Assembly (NCBI GenBank): GCA_016874715.1
Contig: VGTK01000044.1
Coordinates: 1 to 36,856, forward strand
Reading direction: 5' to 3'
From: Deltaproteobacteria bacterium
Lineage (GTDB): Bacteria > Desulfobacterota > Binatia > UBA12015
Length of the DNA: 36,856 nucleotides
Below are positions 16,491 to 24,689 of this stretch, piece after piece; the stretch's first letter is position 1, and each line of letters begins with the position of its first letter. The translations under genes and the position numbers were made by a program. Under the pieces are notes generated by a model. It worked only from the letters and a program-made list of their open reading frames with translations, had not been told where the DNA came from and searched no databases.

Positions 16491-17213
16491 TCACTCCTTG
16501 TCGACGGACTCGAGGTGCAGGCCGCACTCGAGCTTGTCCGAGCCCGCCCAGCGTCCGGCGCGCTCCTCTTCCCCGGACGCGGTCGGGCGCGTGCACGGGA
16601 TGCAGCCGATCGAGCGGTAGCCGACGTCGTGCAGCGGGTTGTACGGGATGTCGTTGGCGACGATGTAGCCCCACACGCGCTTCTCGTCCCAGTCGGCGAG
16701 CGGGTGGAGCTTCCACAGCCGGTAGCGCTCCGACCACTGGACCTTCGTGATGCCGGCGCGACTCGGCGACTGGTCGCGGCGGATGCCGGAGATCCACGCG
16801 TCGTACGGCTCGAGCGCCGAGATCAGCGGCTCGACCTTGCGCACGTGGCAGCAGCGGTCGGGATCGCGCTCCCAGAGGTTCGGACCCTCGTGGCGGTGCT
16901 GCTCGGCGATCGACGGGATGTGCGGCCGCACCAGCTCGAGGCCGTAGCGCTCCACCAGACGGTCGCGCGTGTCGTAGCTCTCGCGGAAGAAGAGGTGCGT
17001 GTCGAGCTCGACCACCGCCGGCGTGCGTGCGAGCTCCGCGATCATGTGCACCAGCACCGATGACTGCTTCTGCCACGAGCAGGTGAGGCAGAGCCTGTCG
17101 CCGAACTCTTCACTTGCCCACGCGAGCAGCTCCTCGGCGGGCATCCGGTCGAGCTCGTCGAGCGGGCGGGAGAGCGGGGTCGGCGAGGGGTGGTCGAGCG
17201 TTGCGACGGTCAT
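16491..17213 (-). CDS. cysH: Assimilatory APS/PAPS reductase CysH
   Basis: A 240-residue adenylyl-sulfate reductase that makes sulfite in sulfate assimilation, thioredoxin dependent. The iron-sulfur cysteines of the APS-reductase subclass are present as RCCHVRKVEPL (CC) and SIGCIPCTRP (CxxC), so APS is the likely substrate. The C-terminal catalytic Cys lies in DKLECGLHLE. The PAPS-binding-type loop region is LTCSWQKQSSVLVHMI. The ATG start at 17211-17213 follows a G-rich stretch. There are no other sulfate-assimilation genes in the window, so it is isolated. The 122 bases before it (17214-17335) contain no riboswitch fold I can recognise. Confidence 0.92.
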   Translation of the reverse strand: MTVATLDHPSPTPLSRPLDELDRMPAEELLAWASEEFGDRLCLTCSWQKQSSVLVHMIAELARTPAVVELDTHLFFRESYDTRDRLVERYGLELVRPHIPSIAEQHRHEGPNLWERDPDRCCHVRKVEPLISALEPYDAWISGIRRDQSPSRAGITKVQWSERYRLWKLHPLADWDEKRVWGYIVANDIPYNPLHDVGYRSIGCIPCTRPTASGEEERAGRWAGSDKLECGLHLESVDKE

Positions 17214-17335
17214 GCGGGGGGACCTTCCGTGCTGCGTGGAGATGCAGGGACAGGCGAGATCCTAGCATCGCCGCGCGCACTGGTCGCCAGAATTCGCCGC
17301 AGACCGCCGGCGAAACGCCGCGATGCGCGCGAGCG

Positions 17336-18175
17336 CTACACGCGAAGCCAGAGCAGGCGCTCGATCATCAGCAGACGCATGCCGTCGGGGCGGCCGTTGA
17401 AGTAGCGGCGTTCGAGGTCGGCGTGGCTCGGCGCCTCGGCGACCTGCAGCCCCGCGGTTGCCGCCAGGCGCTCGATCTCGTCCGGTGCGAACGCCGAGCG
17501 CAACGGCTCGCCCATCCCCGCGACCAGGCGCGAGACGTCGTCGAGAACCTCTCGGTGAAGGTCGTCGAGCAGCTCCGGGCGCGGGTTGTAGGAAAGGACG
17601 ATGCCGGAGCCCGCGGCGCAGCGCGCGACGATGCGCAGGGTGGCGCCGATCGCGTCCGGGCCGAGGTACATCGTCGTCCCGACCCACGACAGCAGCGACG
17701 GCAACGACCAGTCGAAGCCCGCCCGCGTCAGGGACGCATCGAGCGTGTCGCCCGTGAGGTCCGCGGGAACGAGGACCTGCCGGTCCGAAGCCGGAAGCGC
17801 GAGCGCACGCATCCGCTCCCGCTTCCAGGTCTGCGTGGCGGGATGGTCGACCTCGAACAGGCGTCCCTTGCGCACGAAGTCGGGATGGCGCCACGCGAAC
17901 GAGTCGAGGCCGGCGCCGAGGATCACGTATTGCGCGTACACCCCGCTTGCGAGGACGTCCTCGGGGTAGCGCGCGCGCAGCAGGACGCCGCTGCGCGCCT
18001 GGTACGGCGGCCGCGACAGCGCCACGGACTGCTCCGCGAAGGCCTGCCAGCCGTCGCCGACCAGCGGCAGCGCGAACGGATCATCGAGGATCCACGGCGG
18101 GGCATCGTGGATGCGGTGAATTCCACGGGCGACCGCCGCCGACATGGCAGAGCGGCTCGGCTGTCCGGCGTCCAT
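17336..18175 (-). CDS. Class I SAM-dependent methyltransferase (LCM/TIGR00027-like)
   Basis: A 279-residue protein resembling the leucine carboxyl methyltransferase/TIGR00027 group. SAM-binding features are YVILGAGLDSFAWR (motif I), LFEVDHPATQTWKRER (motif II acidic residue) and an SWVGTTMYLGPDAIGATLR segment equivalent to the W-x-G-V-x-x-Y-L motif. The N-terminus MDAGQPSRSA then MSAAVARGIH is family-like. Substrate unknown. ATG 18173-18175 has GGAGG 4-5 bases upstream, more convincing than the upstream start. It diverges from a small Cys-rich membrane protein gene with 61 bp between them. Confidence 0.85.
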   Translation of the reverse strand: MDAGQPSRSAMSAAVARGIHRIHDAPPWILDDPFALPLVGDGWQAFAEQSVALSRPPYQARSGVLLRARYPEDVLASGVYAQYVILGAGLDSFAWRHPDFVRKGRLFEVDHPATQTWKRERMRALALPASDRQVLVPADLTGDTLDASLTRAGFDWSLPSLLSWVGTTMYLGPDAIGATLRIVARCAAGSGIVLSYNPRPELLDDLHREVLDDVSRLVAGMGEPLRSAFAPDEIERLAATAGLQVAEAPSHADLERRYFNGRPDGMRLLMIERLLWLRV

Positions 18176-18236
18176 CGGACCTCCCTGTGTGCGCGCACGA
18201 GCGGCACGCACCCGCGGGATGTACTACGATCGCCGC

Positions 18237-18506
18237 ATGCGCAACACCCGCATCCTCAGCGCCGTCTTCCTCGTCGCGATCGTCGGCATCGTCCTCTGGC
18301 TGTCGAGCTCGATCGGTGCCGTCGAGTGCCGCGTCTGCATCGACTTCCAGGGGCGTCGAAACTGCGCCACCGCGGCGGCGCAGACCCGCGAGGAGGCCGT
18401 GCAGAGCGCGCGCAACACCGCGTGCGGGACGATCTCGGGTGGCGTCCGCGACTCGATCGCCTGCGGCAACACGGTGCCCTCCGAGGTGAGCTGCACCGGC
18501 GAGTGA
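18237..18506 (+). CDS. Small membrane-anchored Cys-containing protein
   Basis: An 89-residue hypothetical protein: one N-terminal hydrophobic helix (ILSAVFLVAIVGIVLWL, residues 6-22), then a 65-residue outer domain with six cysteines (VECRVCIDFQGRRNCATAAA; TACGTISGG; IACGNT; SCTGE), enough for three disulfides. The pattern C-x-x-C...C...C...C...C and the conserved NCATA look like a conserved unknown family rather than a chance frame. It diverges from the methyltransferase gene. No function is suggested. Confidence 0.7.
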   Translation: MRNTRILSAVFLVAIVGIVLWLSSSIGAVECRVCIDFQGRRNCATAAAQTREEAVQSARNTACGTISGGVRDSIACGNTVPSEVSCTGE

Positions 18507-18527
18507 GCCCGCCGGCCGCGCGTCCGG

Positions 18528-19418
18528 TCAGGCGGGAGGTGGCTCCGCCGCCTCGGCACGGTCGAGGAAGTCGAGCAGGACGCGCGCCGTGGCCTCCGGC
18601 TGCTCCAGGTGCGGGTGGTGCGCCGCGCCCTCGATCGTGACCTTGTCGGCGTCGAGTGCGGCGAGCCGCTCGGCGATCTCGAACTTCGCGGACAGCAGGT
18701 TGGTCGAGCCCTCGAGATAGAGCACCGGGCAGGCGATGCGCGCCCAGAAGGTCCGCGCCTGCGCCACGTAGAACGGCTGCGGCGAGCGCGTCGCGTGTAG
18801 CGGGTCCCACTTCCAGACCACGCGACCGTCCGCGCCCGACGGCTTCGTGCCGTGGCGCGCGAGGTGCAGCGCGATCTCCTCGGGAAGCGGGAAGAAGCGG
18901 CGCAGCTTCGCCGCGGCCTCGTCGAGCGTCTGGTCGCGCCGCTCGTCCCTGGCGACGCGCTCGATGTCGGTGATCCAGCCGGCGTGCCGGCGCGGTGCTG
19001 CGTCCATCGGGGTGTCGACCGGACCGAGGCCCTCGATGACGGCGACCGCCGCCACGCGCGCGGGCTCGGTGCCGGCGTAGAGCAGGGTCACGTTGCCGCC
19101 CATGGAGTGTCCGACGATCGACACGCGGCCGCCGAGGTGGCGCACGACGAACGCGACGTCCGCCACGTAGTCCGCGAAGTGGTAGTAGCCGCCGCGGCCG
19201 ATCCACTCCGAGTCGCCGTGGCCGCGCGCGTCCCACGCGACGACGTGGCGTCCGGCGCGTGCCAGCAGCGGCGCGAGCCGGTCCCAGGCGTGCGCGTGCT
19301 CCTGGAACCCGTGCAGCAGCAGGATCGGCGGCCGGTCGCCGGAACACGGGCCCCACTCGAGCAGATGCAGCCGCAGGCGATTCGCCTCGACGAAGGTCTC
19401 CCGCGGCCCGTCCAGCAT
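18528..19418 (-). CDS. Alpha/beta-fold hydrolase
   Basis: A 296-residue alpha/beta hydrolase of the esterase/epoxide-hydrolase-like type. The oxyanion segment [14 protein letters not shown], the nucleophile elbow GHSMGG (Ser near residue 105) and the C-terminal catalytic His in [12 protein letters not shown] are clear, with a family-type RGHGDS motif at about 70. Substrate unknown. ATG at 19416-19418 is chosen because the family N-terminus begins there; the reading frame stays open for a long way upstream, antisense to gnd, but this is chance in GC-rich DNA. Confidence 0.88.
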   Translation of the reverse strand: MLDGPRETFVEANRLRLHLLEWGPCSGDRPPILLLHGFQEHAHAWDRLAPLLARAGRHVVAWDARGHGDSEWIGRGGYYHFADYVADVAFVVRHLGGRVSIVGHSMGGNVTLLYAGTEPARVAAVAVIEGLGPVDTPMDAAPRRHAGWITDIERVARDERRDQTLDEAAAKLRRFFPLPEEIALHLARHGTKPSGADGRVVWKWDPLHATRSPQPFYVAQARTFWARIACPVLYLEGSTNLLSAKFEIAERLAALDADKVTIEGAAHHPHLEQPEATARVLLDFLDRAEAAEPPPA

Positions 19419-19457
19419 GCGCACCGGCTGCCTACGGTCCCGGGCGGGCCCGGGCAA

Positions 19458-19520
19458 GACCGGCGAAAGACCGTCCCGGACCCGCGACAGACCGGCGACA
19501 GGCCGTCGACGGACCGGCGA
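19458..19520. repeat. Degenerate repeats of GACCGGCGA
   Basis: Three copies of GACCGGCGA begin at 19458, 19490 and 19512 (spacings 32 and 22) between the divergent hydrolase and gnd genes. The first two copies show further similarity (GACCGTC/GGCCGTC). Looks like a decayed 32-bp tandem duplication. The rest of the gap to gnd has no other signal. Confidence 0.6.
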
Positions 19521-19658
19521 CGGACCCGCAACCAGCGCGCGAGCGCGAAATCCGCGGCGCGTGCATTGCCGCACCTCGGGAAATCCAGCATGAGGGACGC
19601 GCGCGCGCGGGCGCCGCGCGACGGCGCTGCGCTGGAGGAAGCGGGCAAGGAGAGGGTG

Positions 19659-21170
19659 ATGGCGAAGGATGCGGGCAAGGCGAACGTCGGACTCGTCGGT
19701 CTCGCCGTGATGGGCCAGAATCTGGTCTTGAACATGGCGGACCACGGCTTCCGGGTCGCGGTCTACAACCGTACGACGGAGACCATGGAGCGCTTCGTCG
19801 CCCAGCACCCCGACACGCCGGGCGGCCTGGTCGGCTGCCGGACCGAGAAGGACCTCGTCGCTGCGCTCGAGCGGCCACGCAAGATCATCCTGCTCGTCAA
19901 GGCGGGCGCACCGGTCGACGCGATCGCGGAGCAGCTCGCCCCGCTGCTGGAGAAGGGCGACATCCTGATCGACGGCGGCAACTCGCTGTGGACCGACACC
20001 ATCCGTCGCGAGAAGGCGTACGCCGCGAAGGGCGTCCTCTTCATGGGATCGGGTGTCTCGGGCGGCGAGGAGGGGGCGCGCTTCGGACCGTCGCTGATGC
20101 CGGGCGGGTCGCCGGCCGCGTGGCAGGCCATCGAGCCCATCTGGCGCGCGATCGCGGCCAAGGTCGACGAGAAGACCGGCAAGCCGATCGAGGGCGCCAC
20201 ACCCGGCAAGCCCGTCAAGGGCGGCGTGCCGTGTACCGCGCACATCGGCTCCGACGGCGCCGGCCACTACGTCAAGATGGTGCACAACGGCATCGAGTAC
20301 GGCGACATGCAGCTCATCGCGGAAGCGTACGGGCTGCTGCGCGGGCTGCTCGGCCTCGATCCCGGACAGCTCGCCGACGTGTTCGCCGAGTGGAACGAGG
20401 GCGACCTCGACTCCTTCCTGATCCAGGTCACCTCCGAGGTGCTGCGCCAGCGCGACCCCGCGAAGCCGAAGAAGTTCCTCGTCGACGCGATCCTCGACAG
20501 CGCGGGACAGAAGGGCACCGGACGCTGGACCGCGGTGAACGCGCTCGACGCGGGCGTCCCGGCGACGACGATCACCGAGGCGGTGTTCGCGCGCGCGCTG
20601 TCGGCGCTGAAGGACCAGCGGGTCGCGGCGAGCAGGAAGCTCAAGGGCCCCGACTTCGCCTACAAGGGAGCGAAGAAGGCGCTGATCGACGCCGTGCGCG
20701 ACGCGCTCTACTGCTCGAAGATCTGCTCGTACGCGCAGGGCTTCGCGCTGATGGCCGCGGGACAGCGGGAATACGGATGGCAGCTCGACTTCGGCACCAT
20801 CGCGTCCATCTGGCGCGGCGGCTGCATCATTCGCGCGCGCTTCCTGCAGAAGATCACCGACGCCTACGCGCGCGACCCGGACCTCGTGAATCTGCTGCTC
20901 GACCCGTACTTCCGGAAGCAGATCCAGAAGGCGCAGCCGAACTGGCGGAAGGTCGTGGCGCTCGCGGCGCAGTCGGGGATCGCGGCACCGGCCTTCATGT
21001 CGGCGCTGAGCTATTTCGACGGCTACCGCTCGGCGGTTTCGACGGCGAACGTCATCCAGGCGCAGCGCGACTACTTCGGCGCGCACACCTACGAGCGCAC
21101 GGATCAGCCGCGCGGCAAGCACTTCCACGTCGACTGGCCCGATCCGAAGCGTCCGCAGCTCGAGGTCTGA
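19659..21170 (+). CDS. gnd: 6-phosphogluconate dehydrogenase, decarboxylating
   Basis: A 503-residue 6PGDH of the oxidative pentose phosphate pathway, converting 6-phosphogluconate to ribulose 5-phosphate with NAD(P)H and CO2. The N-terminal Rossmann motif is [20 protein letters not shown]; the substrate-binding/catalytic blocks are [20 protein letters not shown] and [19 protein letters not shown] (catalytic Lys and Glu), with [11 protein letters not shown] and the C-terminal KHFHVDWP tail. Length is full. ATG 19659 is chosen since AGGAGAGGG precedes it at short spacing and the family starts here; an ATG 69 bases upstream would add a basic extension. It diverges from the hydrolase gene. Confidence 0.95.
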   Translation: MAKDAGKANVGLVGLAVMGQNLVLNMADHGFRVAVYNRTTETMERFVAQHPDTPGGLVGCRTEKDLVAALERPRKIILLVKAGAPVDAIAEQLAPLLEKGDILIDGGNSLWTDTIRREKAYAAKGVLFMGSGVSGGEEGARFGPSLMPGGSPAAWQAIEPIWRAIAAKVDEKTGKPIEGATPGKPVKGGVPCTAHIGSDGAGHYVKMVHNGIEYGDMQLIAEAYGLLRGLLGLDPGQLADVFAEWNEGDLDSFLIQVTSEVLRQRDPAKPKKFLVDAILDSAGQKGTGRWTAVNALDAGVPATTITEAVFARALSALKDQRVAASRKLKGPDFAYKGAKKALIDAVRDALYCSKICSYAQGFALMAAGQREYGWQLDFGTIASIWRGGCIIRARFLQKITDAYARDPDLVNLLLDPYFRKQIQKAQPNWRKVVALAAQSGIAAPAFMSALSYFDGYRSAVSTANVIQAQRDYFGAHTYERTDQPRGKHFHVDWPDPKRPQLEV

Positions 21171-21311
21171 TCGAGCCTGCCGCGGGCCGCTTGCACTTCG
21201 CGCGGGCGGCCTTAACAGAAGGCAGGCGCCGGGCTTGCGTCCCGACCCGCCGGAGCTCGCGCGCGCCCCTTGCGCCATCCGCGAGCGCCCGGCTTCATGG
21301 AAGCCCATCCG

Positions 21312-22646
21312 ATGCCCCACCTCGAATCGCTCTTCTGGCTGCTCGCCGCGGCGACGCTGATCGGCGTCCCGGGATACGCCTGGCGTGTCCGCGGACGCAG
21401 CTACGCGACCTACGGCCTCGTGATCCTCACGGTCGCGCTGCCGGGCGCCGTGCTCATGCATTCGCGGCTCCGGCATCTCTTCGGACCCGCGGCCGCGCCG
21501 TGGATCGACCTCGCGTTCCTCTACAGCATGGCGGCGGCGTCGCTGCACCTGATCTCTCTGGTCACGCCGAGGCTCCGCTCCGCGGTGTTCCGCTACGCCG
21601 TCAGCATTCCCGGCATGACGTTCCTCGCCGGCGGCGGGCTGTCGACGGTGTGGCTCCTCATGTGGTTCGTGCCGCGCCTGATCCTGTGGGCGTTCGGCTT
21701 CACGCGCACGCTCGACGTGCTCGCGTGGATGGACCTCGTCCCGATCGGCATCGCGGTCGCGTCCGTGCTGACGTCGTCGCGGCTGGTCGACGAGATCGTG
21801 CGCGTGGTGGTCGCGGAGGACGGGCCCGAGGAGGTCACGCGGCTGCCGGTCGAGCGCTACCGCCGCCGGGCGCCCGAGCCGCTGCCATCGCGCCCGCTGC
21901 GCATCGTGCAGATCGCGGATCCGCACCTCGGCCCGTGGCAGCCCGTCAAGAAGCTGCGCCAGCAGATCGAGGCGCTGATCGACCACGATCCCGACCTCGT
22001 GCTGCTGACCGGCGACTTCCTGACCATGGAAGGCATGGGCACGCCCGGTGCGCTCGCCGCCGCACTCGAGCCGCTGCGCCGCCTGCCCGGACGCTGCTAC
22101 GCCGCGTTCGGCAACCACGACCACGAGTCGCCCGAGGAAGTGCTCGCCGGGCTCGAGGCGAACGGCGTGCACGTGCTGATCGACCAGGAGGTCTCGGTGG
22201 AGACCGCCGCGGGCGCCGTGCAGATCGTCGGCGCCGACTTCCGCGGCAAGGGTCGCCGCGAGCACCTGCAGCAGCTGCTGGCGCGCTTTCCGCGCCGCGA
22301 CGGCGAGCTGCGGCTGCTGCTCCTGCACGACCCGAGCGCGTTCAAGCACGTGCCGAAGGGCGACGTCGACCTGACGCTCGCCGGCCACACGCACGGCGGC
22401 CAGCTCGGTCTCGTCAGCTTCGGCTGGGACTGGACGGTGCTGCGCCGCACGCCGTTCCCCGACCACGGGCTCTTCGGGCACGGCTCGAACCGGCTCTACG
22501 TCCACCGCGGCACCGGATTCTACGGCTTCCCGCTGCGCATCGGCGTGCCGGGCGAGGCGTCCTGCCTCGAGGTGGTGATCGAGCGGGCGGAGTTCACGGC
22601 GGAGGTCGTGGAGGGGCCGGCGCGTAGCTCGACACTTGGTATCTGA
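21312..22646 (+). CDS. Membrane-anchored metallophosphoesterase (YkuE-like)
   Basis: About 444 residues with an N-terminal region of four or five hydrophobic helices (about 1-170) and a C-terminal calcineurin-like phosphoesterase: IVQIADPHLGP (D-x-H), VLLTGDFLT (GD), AAFGNHDHE (GNHD), LLHDPS (H) and AGHTHGG (GHxH). This layout matches YkuE/YaeI-like membrane phosphoesterases that act on lipid-linked or lipid-like substrates such as UDP-diacylglucosamine; the exact substrate is unknown. The ATG 21312 has GGAAG 8 bases upstream; an ATG 15 bases earlier is possible. The stop codon lies inside the operator palindrome of the next module. Confidence 0.85.
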   Translation: MPHLESLFWLLAAATLIGVPGYAWRVRGRSYATYGLVILTVALPGAVLMHSRLRHLFGPAAAPWIDLAFLYSMAAASLHLISLVTPRLRSAVFRYAVSIPGMTFLAGGGLSTVWLLMWFVPRLILWAFGFTRTLDVLAWMDLVPIGIAVASVLTSSRLVDEIVRVVVAEDGPEEVTRLPVERYRRRAPEPLPSRPLRIVQIADPHLGPWQPVKKLRQQIEALIDHDPDLVLLTGDFLTMEGMGTPGALAAALEPLRRLPGRCYAAFGNHDHESPEEVLAGLEANGVHVLIDQEVSVETAAGAVQIVGADFRGKGRREHLQQLLARFPRRDGELRLLLLHDPSAFKHVPKGDVDLTLAGHTHGGQLGLVSFGWDWTVLRRTPFPDHGLFGHGSNRLYVHRGTGFYGFPLRIGVPGEASCLEVVIERAEFTAEVVEGPARSSTLGI

Positions 22647-22657
22647 TCGGATACCAA
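22636..22657 (+). promoter_or_regulatory. TA2 operator palindrome
   Basis: Perfect inverted repeat TTGGTATC-N6-GATACCAA immediately before the XRE gene; the TGA stop of the phosphoesterase lies in its centre. Contains TATC-N6-GATA like TA1. Probable binding site of the XRE partner for autoregulation. Confidence 0.7.
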
Positions 22658-22666
22658 CTTTGCTCG

Positions 22667-22996
22667 ATGCGGAGGAGCCTCGAAGGGGCGGCCGGCACGC
22701 TGCGCGAGGCACGGCTCGCAGCAGGCCTCACGCTCCGCGCCGCGGCCGAGCGCGCCGGAACGTCCCACGCGACGCTCGTCGCCTACGAGGCCGGCCGAAA
22801 GTCCCTCACGCTCACCACGCTCGCCCGCATCCTCAGCGCCTACGGATTCGCCGCGGATCTCGAGCTGTCGCCGCGCATCCGCGAGCGCAACGGGCTCGCG
22901 CGCGGCAGGGAGCTCGAGGAGGTGCTGCTGCTGGCGGAGCAGTTTCCTTCGCGTCCGCGCAGGGAGCTGCCGCCGTCGCCGTTCACGGCCCGATGA
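22667..22996 (+). CDS. XRE-family helix-turn-helix regulator/antitoxin of TA2
   Basis: A 109-residue protein with an N-terminal XRE-type HTH (about residues 12-65: LREARLAAGLTLRAAAERAG, TSHATLVAYEAGRKSLTLTT, LARILSAYGF) and a short C-terminal tail (RGRELEEVLLLAEQF). It is the first gene of a two-gene unit, overlapping the nucleotidyltransferase by ATGA. The role as antitoxin and autoregulator is inferred from this pairing and from the palindrome directly upstream. Confidence 0.85.
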   Translation: MRRSLEGAAGTLREARLAAGLTLRAAAERAGTSHATLVAYEAGRKSLTLTTLARILSAYGFAADLELSPRIRERNGLARGRELEEVLLLAEQFPSRPRRELPPSPFTAR

Positions 22997-23532
22997 GCAC
23001 GATCGTCCGCAAGATCGTCGCCGTGCATCGCGCGCTCGACAGAGCGGGTCTGCCGCACGCGTTCGGCGGTGCGCTGGCGCTGGCCTGGTGCACCGAGCAG
23101 GCTCGCGGAACGATCGACATCGACGTCAACGTGTTCGTGGATGCGAGCGAGAGCCGTCGCGTCGCGGGCGCCCTGCCGAAGGCAGTCATCCGTTCCGACA
23201 CACAGCTCGCGGCACTCGAACGGGACGGGCAGGTTCGCCTGTGGTGGGATCGCACGCCGGTGGACGTCTTTCTCGACACGACCGCGTTTCACCGTCAGGC
23301 CGTCGGACGTTGCCGCCGCGAGGCGTTCGGCGGTGCCGAGGTGCCCTTCCTGTCCTGCTTCGACATCGCGGTGTTCAAGGCCTTCTACAATCGCACGAGG
23401 GACTGGGCAGACCTCGAGGAGATGCAGGCCGCCGGCACGCTGGACGTCGCTGCGGTGATGGCGGTGCTGGTCGAGTACCTCGGCGCGGGGGACGAGCGCA
23501 TCGGGAAGCTCGACGCATTGCGGATGCGATAG
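22993..23532 (+). CDS. Nucleotidyltransferase-fold toxin of TA2
   Basis: A 179-residue protein with the nucleotidyltransferase signature AFGGALALAWCTEQARGTID followed by ID: GG motif plus D-x-D metal ligands at about residues 24-44, and a C-terminal ALERDGQVRLWWDRTPVDVF segment with the third Asp, also seen in AbiEii-type enzymes. Its ATG overlaps the stop of the XRE gene (ATGA). It is much shorter than the TA1 toxin (233 residues) and its gene follows the antitoxin gene. Target unknown. 79 bases separate its stop from the convergent GDPD gene. Confidence 0.75.
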   Translation: MSTIVRKIVAVHRALDRAGLPHAFGGALALAWCTEQARGTIDIDVNVFVDASESRRVAGALPKAVIRSDTQLAALERDGQVRLWWDRTPVDVFLDTTAFHRQAVGRCRREAFGGAEVPFLSCFDIAVFKAFYNRTRDWADLEEMQAAGTLDVAAVMAVLVEYLGAGDERIGKLDALRMR

Positions 23533-23611
23533 CGAGTTGCCGGCGGCGGGATCGTGGTCTCGAAGTCGACCTGAATCGGGGAAACCGCGCCGCAGCCGCG
23601 CTCGAGGACGA

Positions 23612-24637
23612 TCAGTCGCGTCCCGCGACGACCTCCAGCGCGACCGATGGCCGGGCAACCAGCAGCCCGTCCACTCCACGATCGAGCAGTTCGGCGAAGA
23701 ACGCCGCGTTCTCCTGCCGGGTGTCGTCCATCCACACCCAGACCGCGAAGCCCTCGGCCTGGGCTCGGGCGACGACGTCGGGAGTCAGGACCTCGACGCC
23801 CGCGTAGACCGGCGGCACCTGGAACACGACGTCGGTCAGCGCGAACTCGACGGGCAGGCCCACGTACCAGTCGACGAGGGTCGCGAGTCCCGGGCTGGTC
23901 GGCACGTCGGGCGCAACCCGTCGGAAGGCGGCCAGGACGTCGACGTCGAACGAGACGACGATCACCGAGCGGGTGCGGCCGAGGGCGGCGATCTCGTCCG
24001 CCAGCACCTCGGCTCCTTCGATCGCCCAGGCGAGATCGGCGGCGCCGGAGGAGTCCCGCGGGACCTTGACCTCGACGTCGAGGACGTGGTCGGGGAACGC
24101 CTCGGCGACCTCGCGGAAGCTCGGGACGGCGAAGTCGTCGGGCGAGTAGCCAGGCGGCGGCGGCACCGCTCCGCTGCGCATGCCCCGGTAGACGTAGGCC
24201 TCGTCCGGCAGTCCGTGGTTGCTCCAGGTGTCGCCGGAGAACCAGTAGGCGTTGTCGAGCGCCCGCAGCTCGGCGAAGGTGCGCTCGCGGACCGGACCGG
24301 CAGCCTCGGTCGTGCGATCGACGGTGTCGTCGTGCTGCACGACGAGGACGCGGTCGGCGGTCAGCATGACGTCGAGCTCGAGCACGTCGACACCGCGCAG
24401 CGCGGCCTGCGTGTAGGCGAACAGCGTCGAGTGCGGTGCCTCGAAGTCACCGCCGGCGTGGGCGATGACGATCGGCCGGTCGAGCGCGAGCAGCTCTGCG
24501 ACGGTCGACGCCTCCGGCGCTGCCACCCGGTCCCGGGCCGTGCCACCGCCGCCCGCGTCCGAGCAGGCCACGAGGAGCGAAAGGGCGAATGCCGCGGCGA
24601 TGCGGAGCCCCGGACGATGCTCGAGCGATCGGATCAT
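23612..24637 (-). CDS. Glycerophosphodiester phosphodiesterase-family lipoprotein
   Basis: A 341-residue TIM-barrel protein of the GDPD superfamily. The N-terminus has a lipobox (SLLVACSD, Cys 25), so it is a lipoprotein. The signature block is IAHAGGDFEAPHSTLFAY, in which the usual H-R-G is H-A-G and the P-E-N-T is P-H-S-T; this is a variant subfamily, not a broken gene, since ELDV and HDDTVDRTT (the other acidic and His ligands) are intact. Substrate may differ from classic glycerophosphodiesters. GGAGGG lies 10 bases before the ATG. It follows the GH13 gene by 52 bases on the same strand, possibly co-transcribed. Confidence 0.82.
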   Translation of the reverse strand: MIRSLEHRPGLRIAAAFALSLLVACSDAGGGGTARDRVAAPEASTVAELLALDRPIVIAHAGGDFEAPHSTLFAYTQAALRGVDVLELDVMLTADRVLVVQHDDTVDRTTEAAGPVRERTFAELRALDNAYWFSGDTWSNHGLPDEAYVYRGMRSGAVPPPPGYSPDDFAVPSFREVAEAFPDHVLDVEVKVPRDSSGAADLAWAIEGAEVLADEIAALGRTRSVIVVSFDVDVLAAFRRVAPDVPTSPGLATLVDWYVGLPVEFALTDVVFQVPPVYAGVEVLTPDVVARAQAEGFAVWVWMDDTRQENAAFFAELLDRGVDGLLVARPSVALEVVAGRD

Positions 24638-24689
24638 GATGTCCTACCCTCCAGGGTGGTCGATGACGATACGTCAGGGGTGCGCACGC

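Noticed and set aside
17214..17335. A SAM or cobalamin riboswitch upstream of cysH
   Set aside because: I see no conserved riboswitch core sequence or pairing in this stretch.
21171..21311. A sigma-70 promoter (TTGCAC ... TAACAG) before the membrane phosphoesterase
   Set aside because: The -10 match is poor and such hexamers occur by chance; not supported enough to list.
18528..22712. A nearly 1400-codon open frame on the minus strand across gnd and the membrane phosphoesterase gene
   Set aside because: Both sense-strand genes have complete family motifs; the antisense translation is Arg/Ala/Asp-rich low-complexity typical of a GC-rich shadow. Only its last 296 codons are the real hydrolase.
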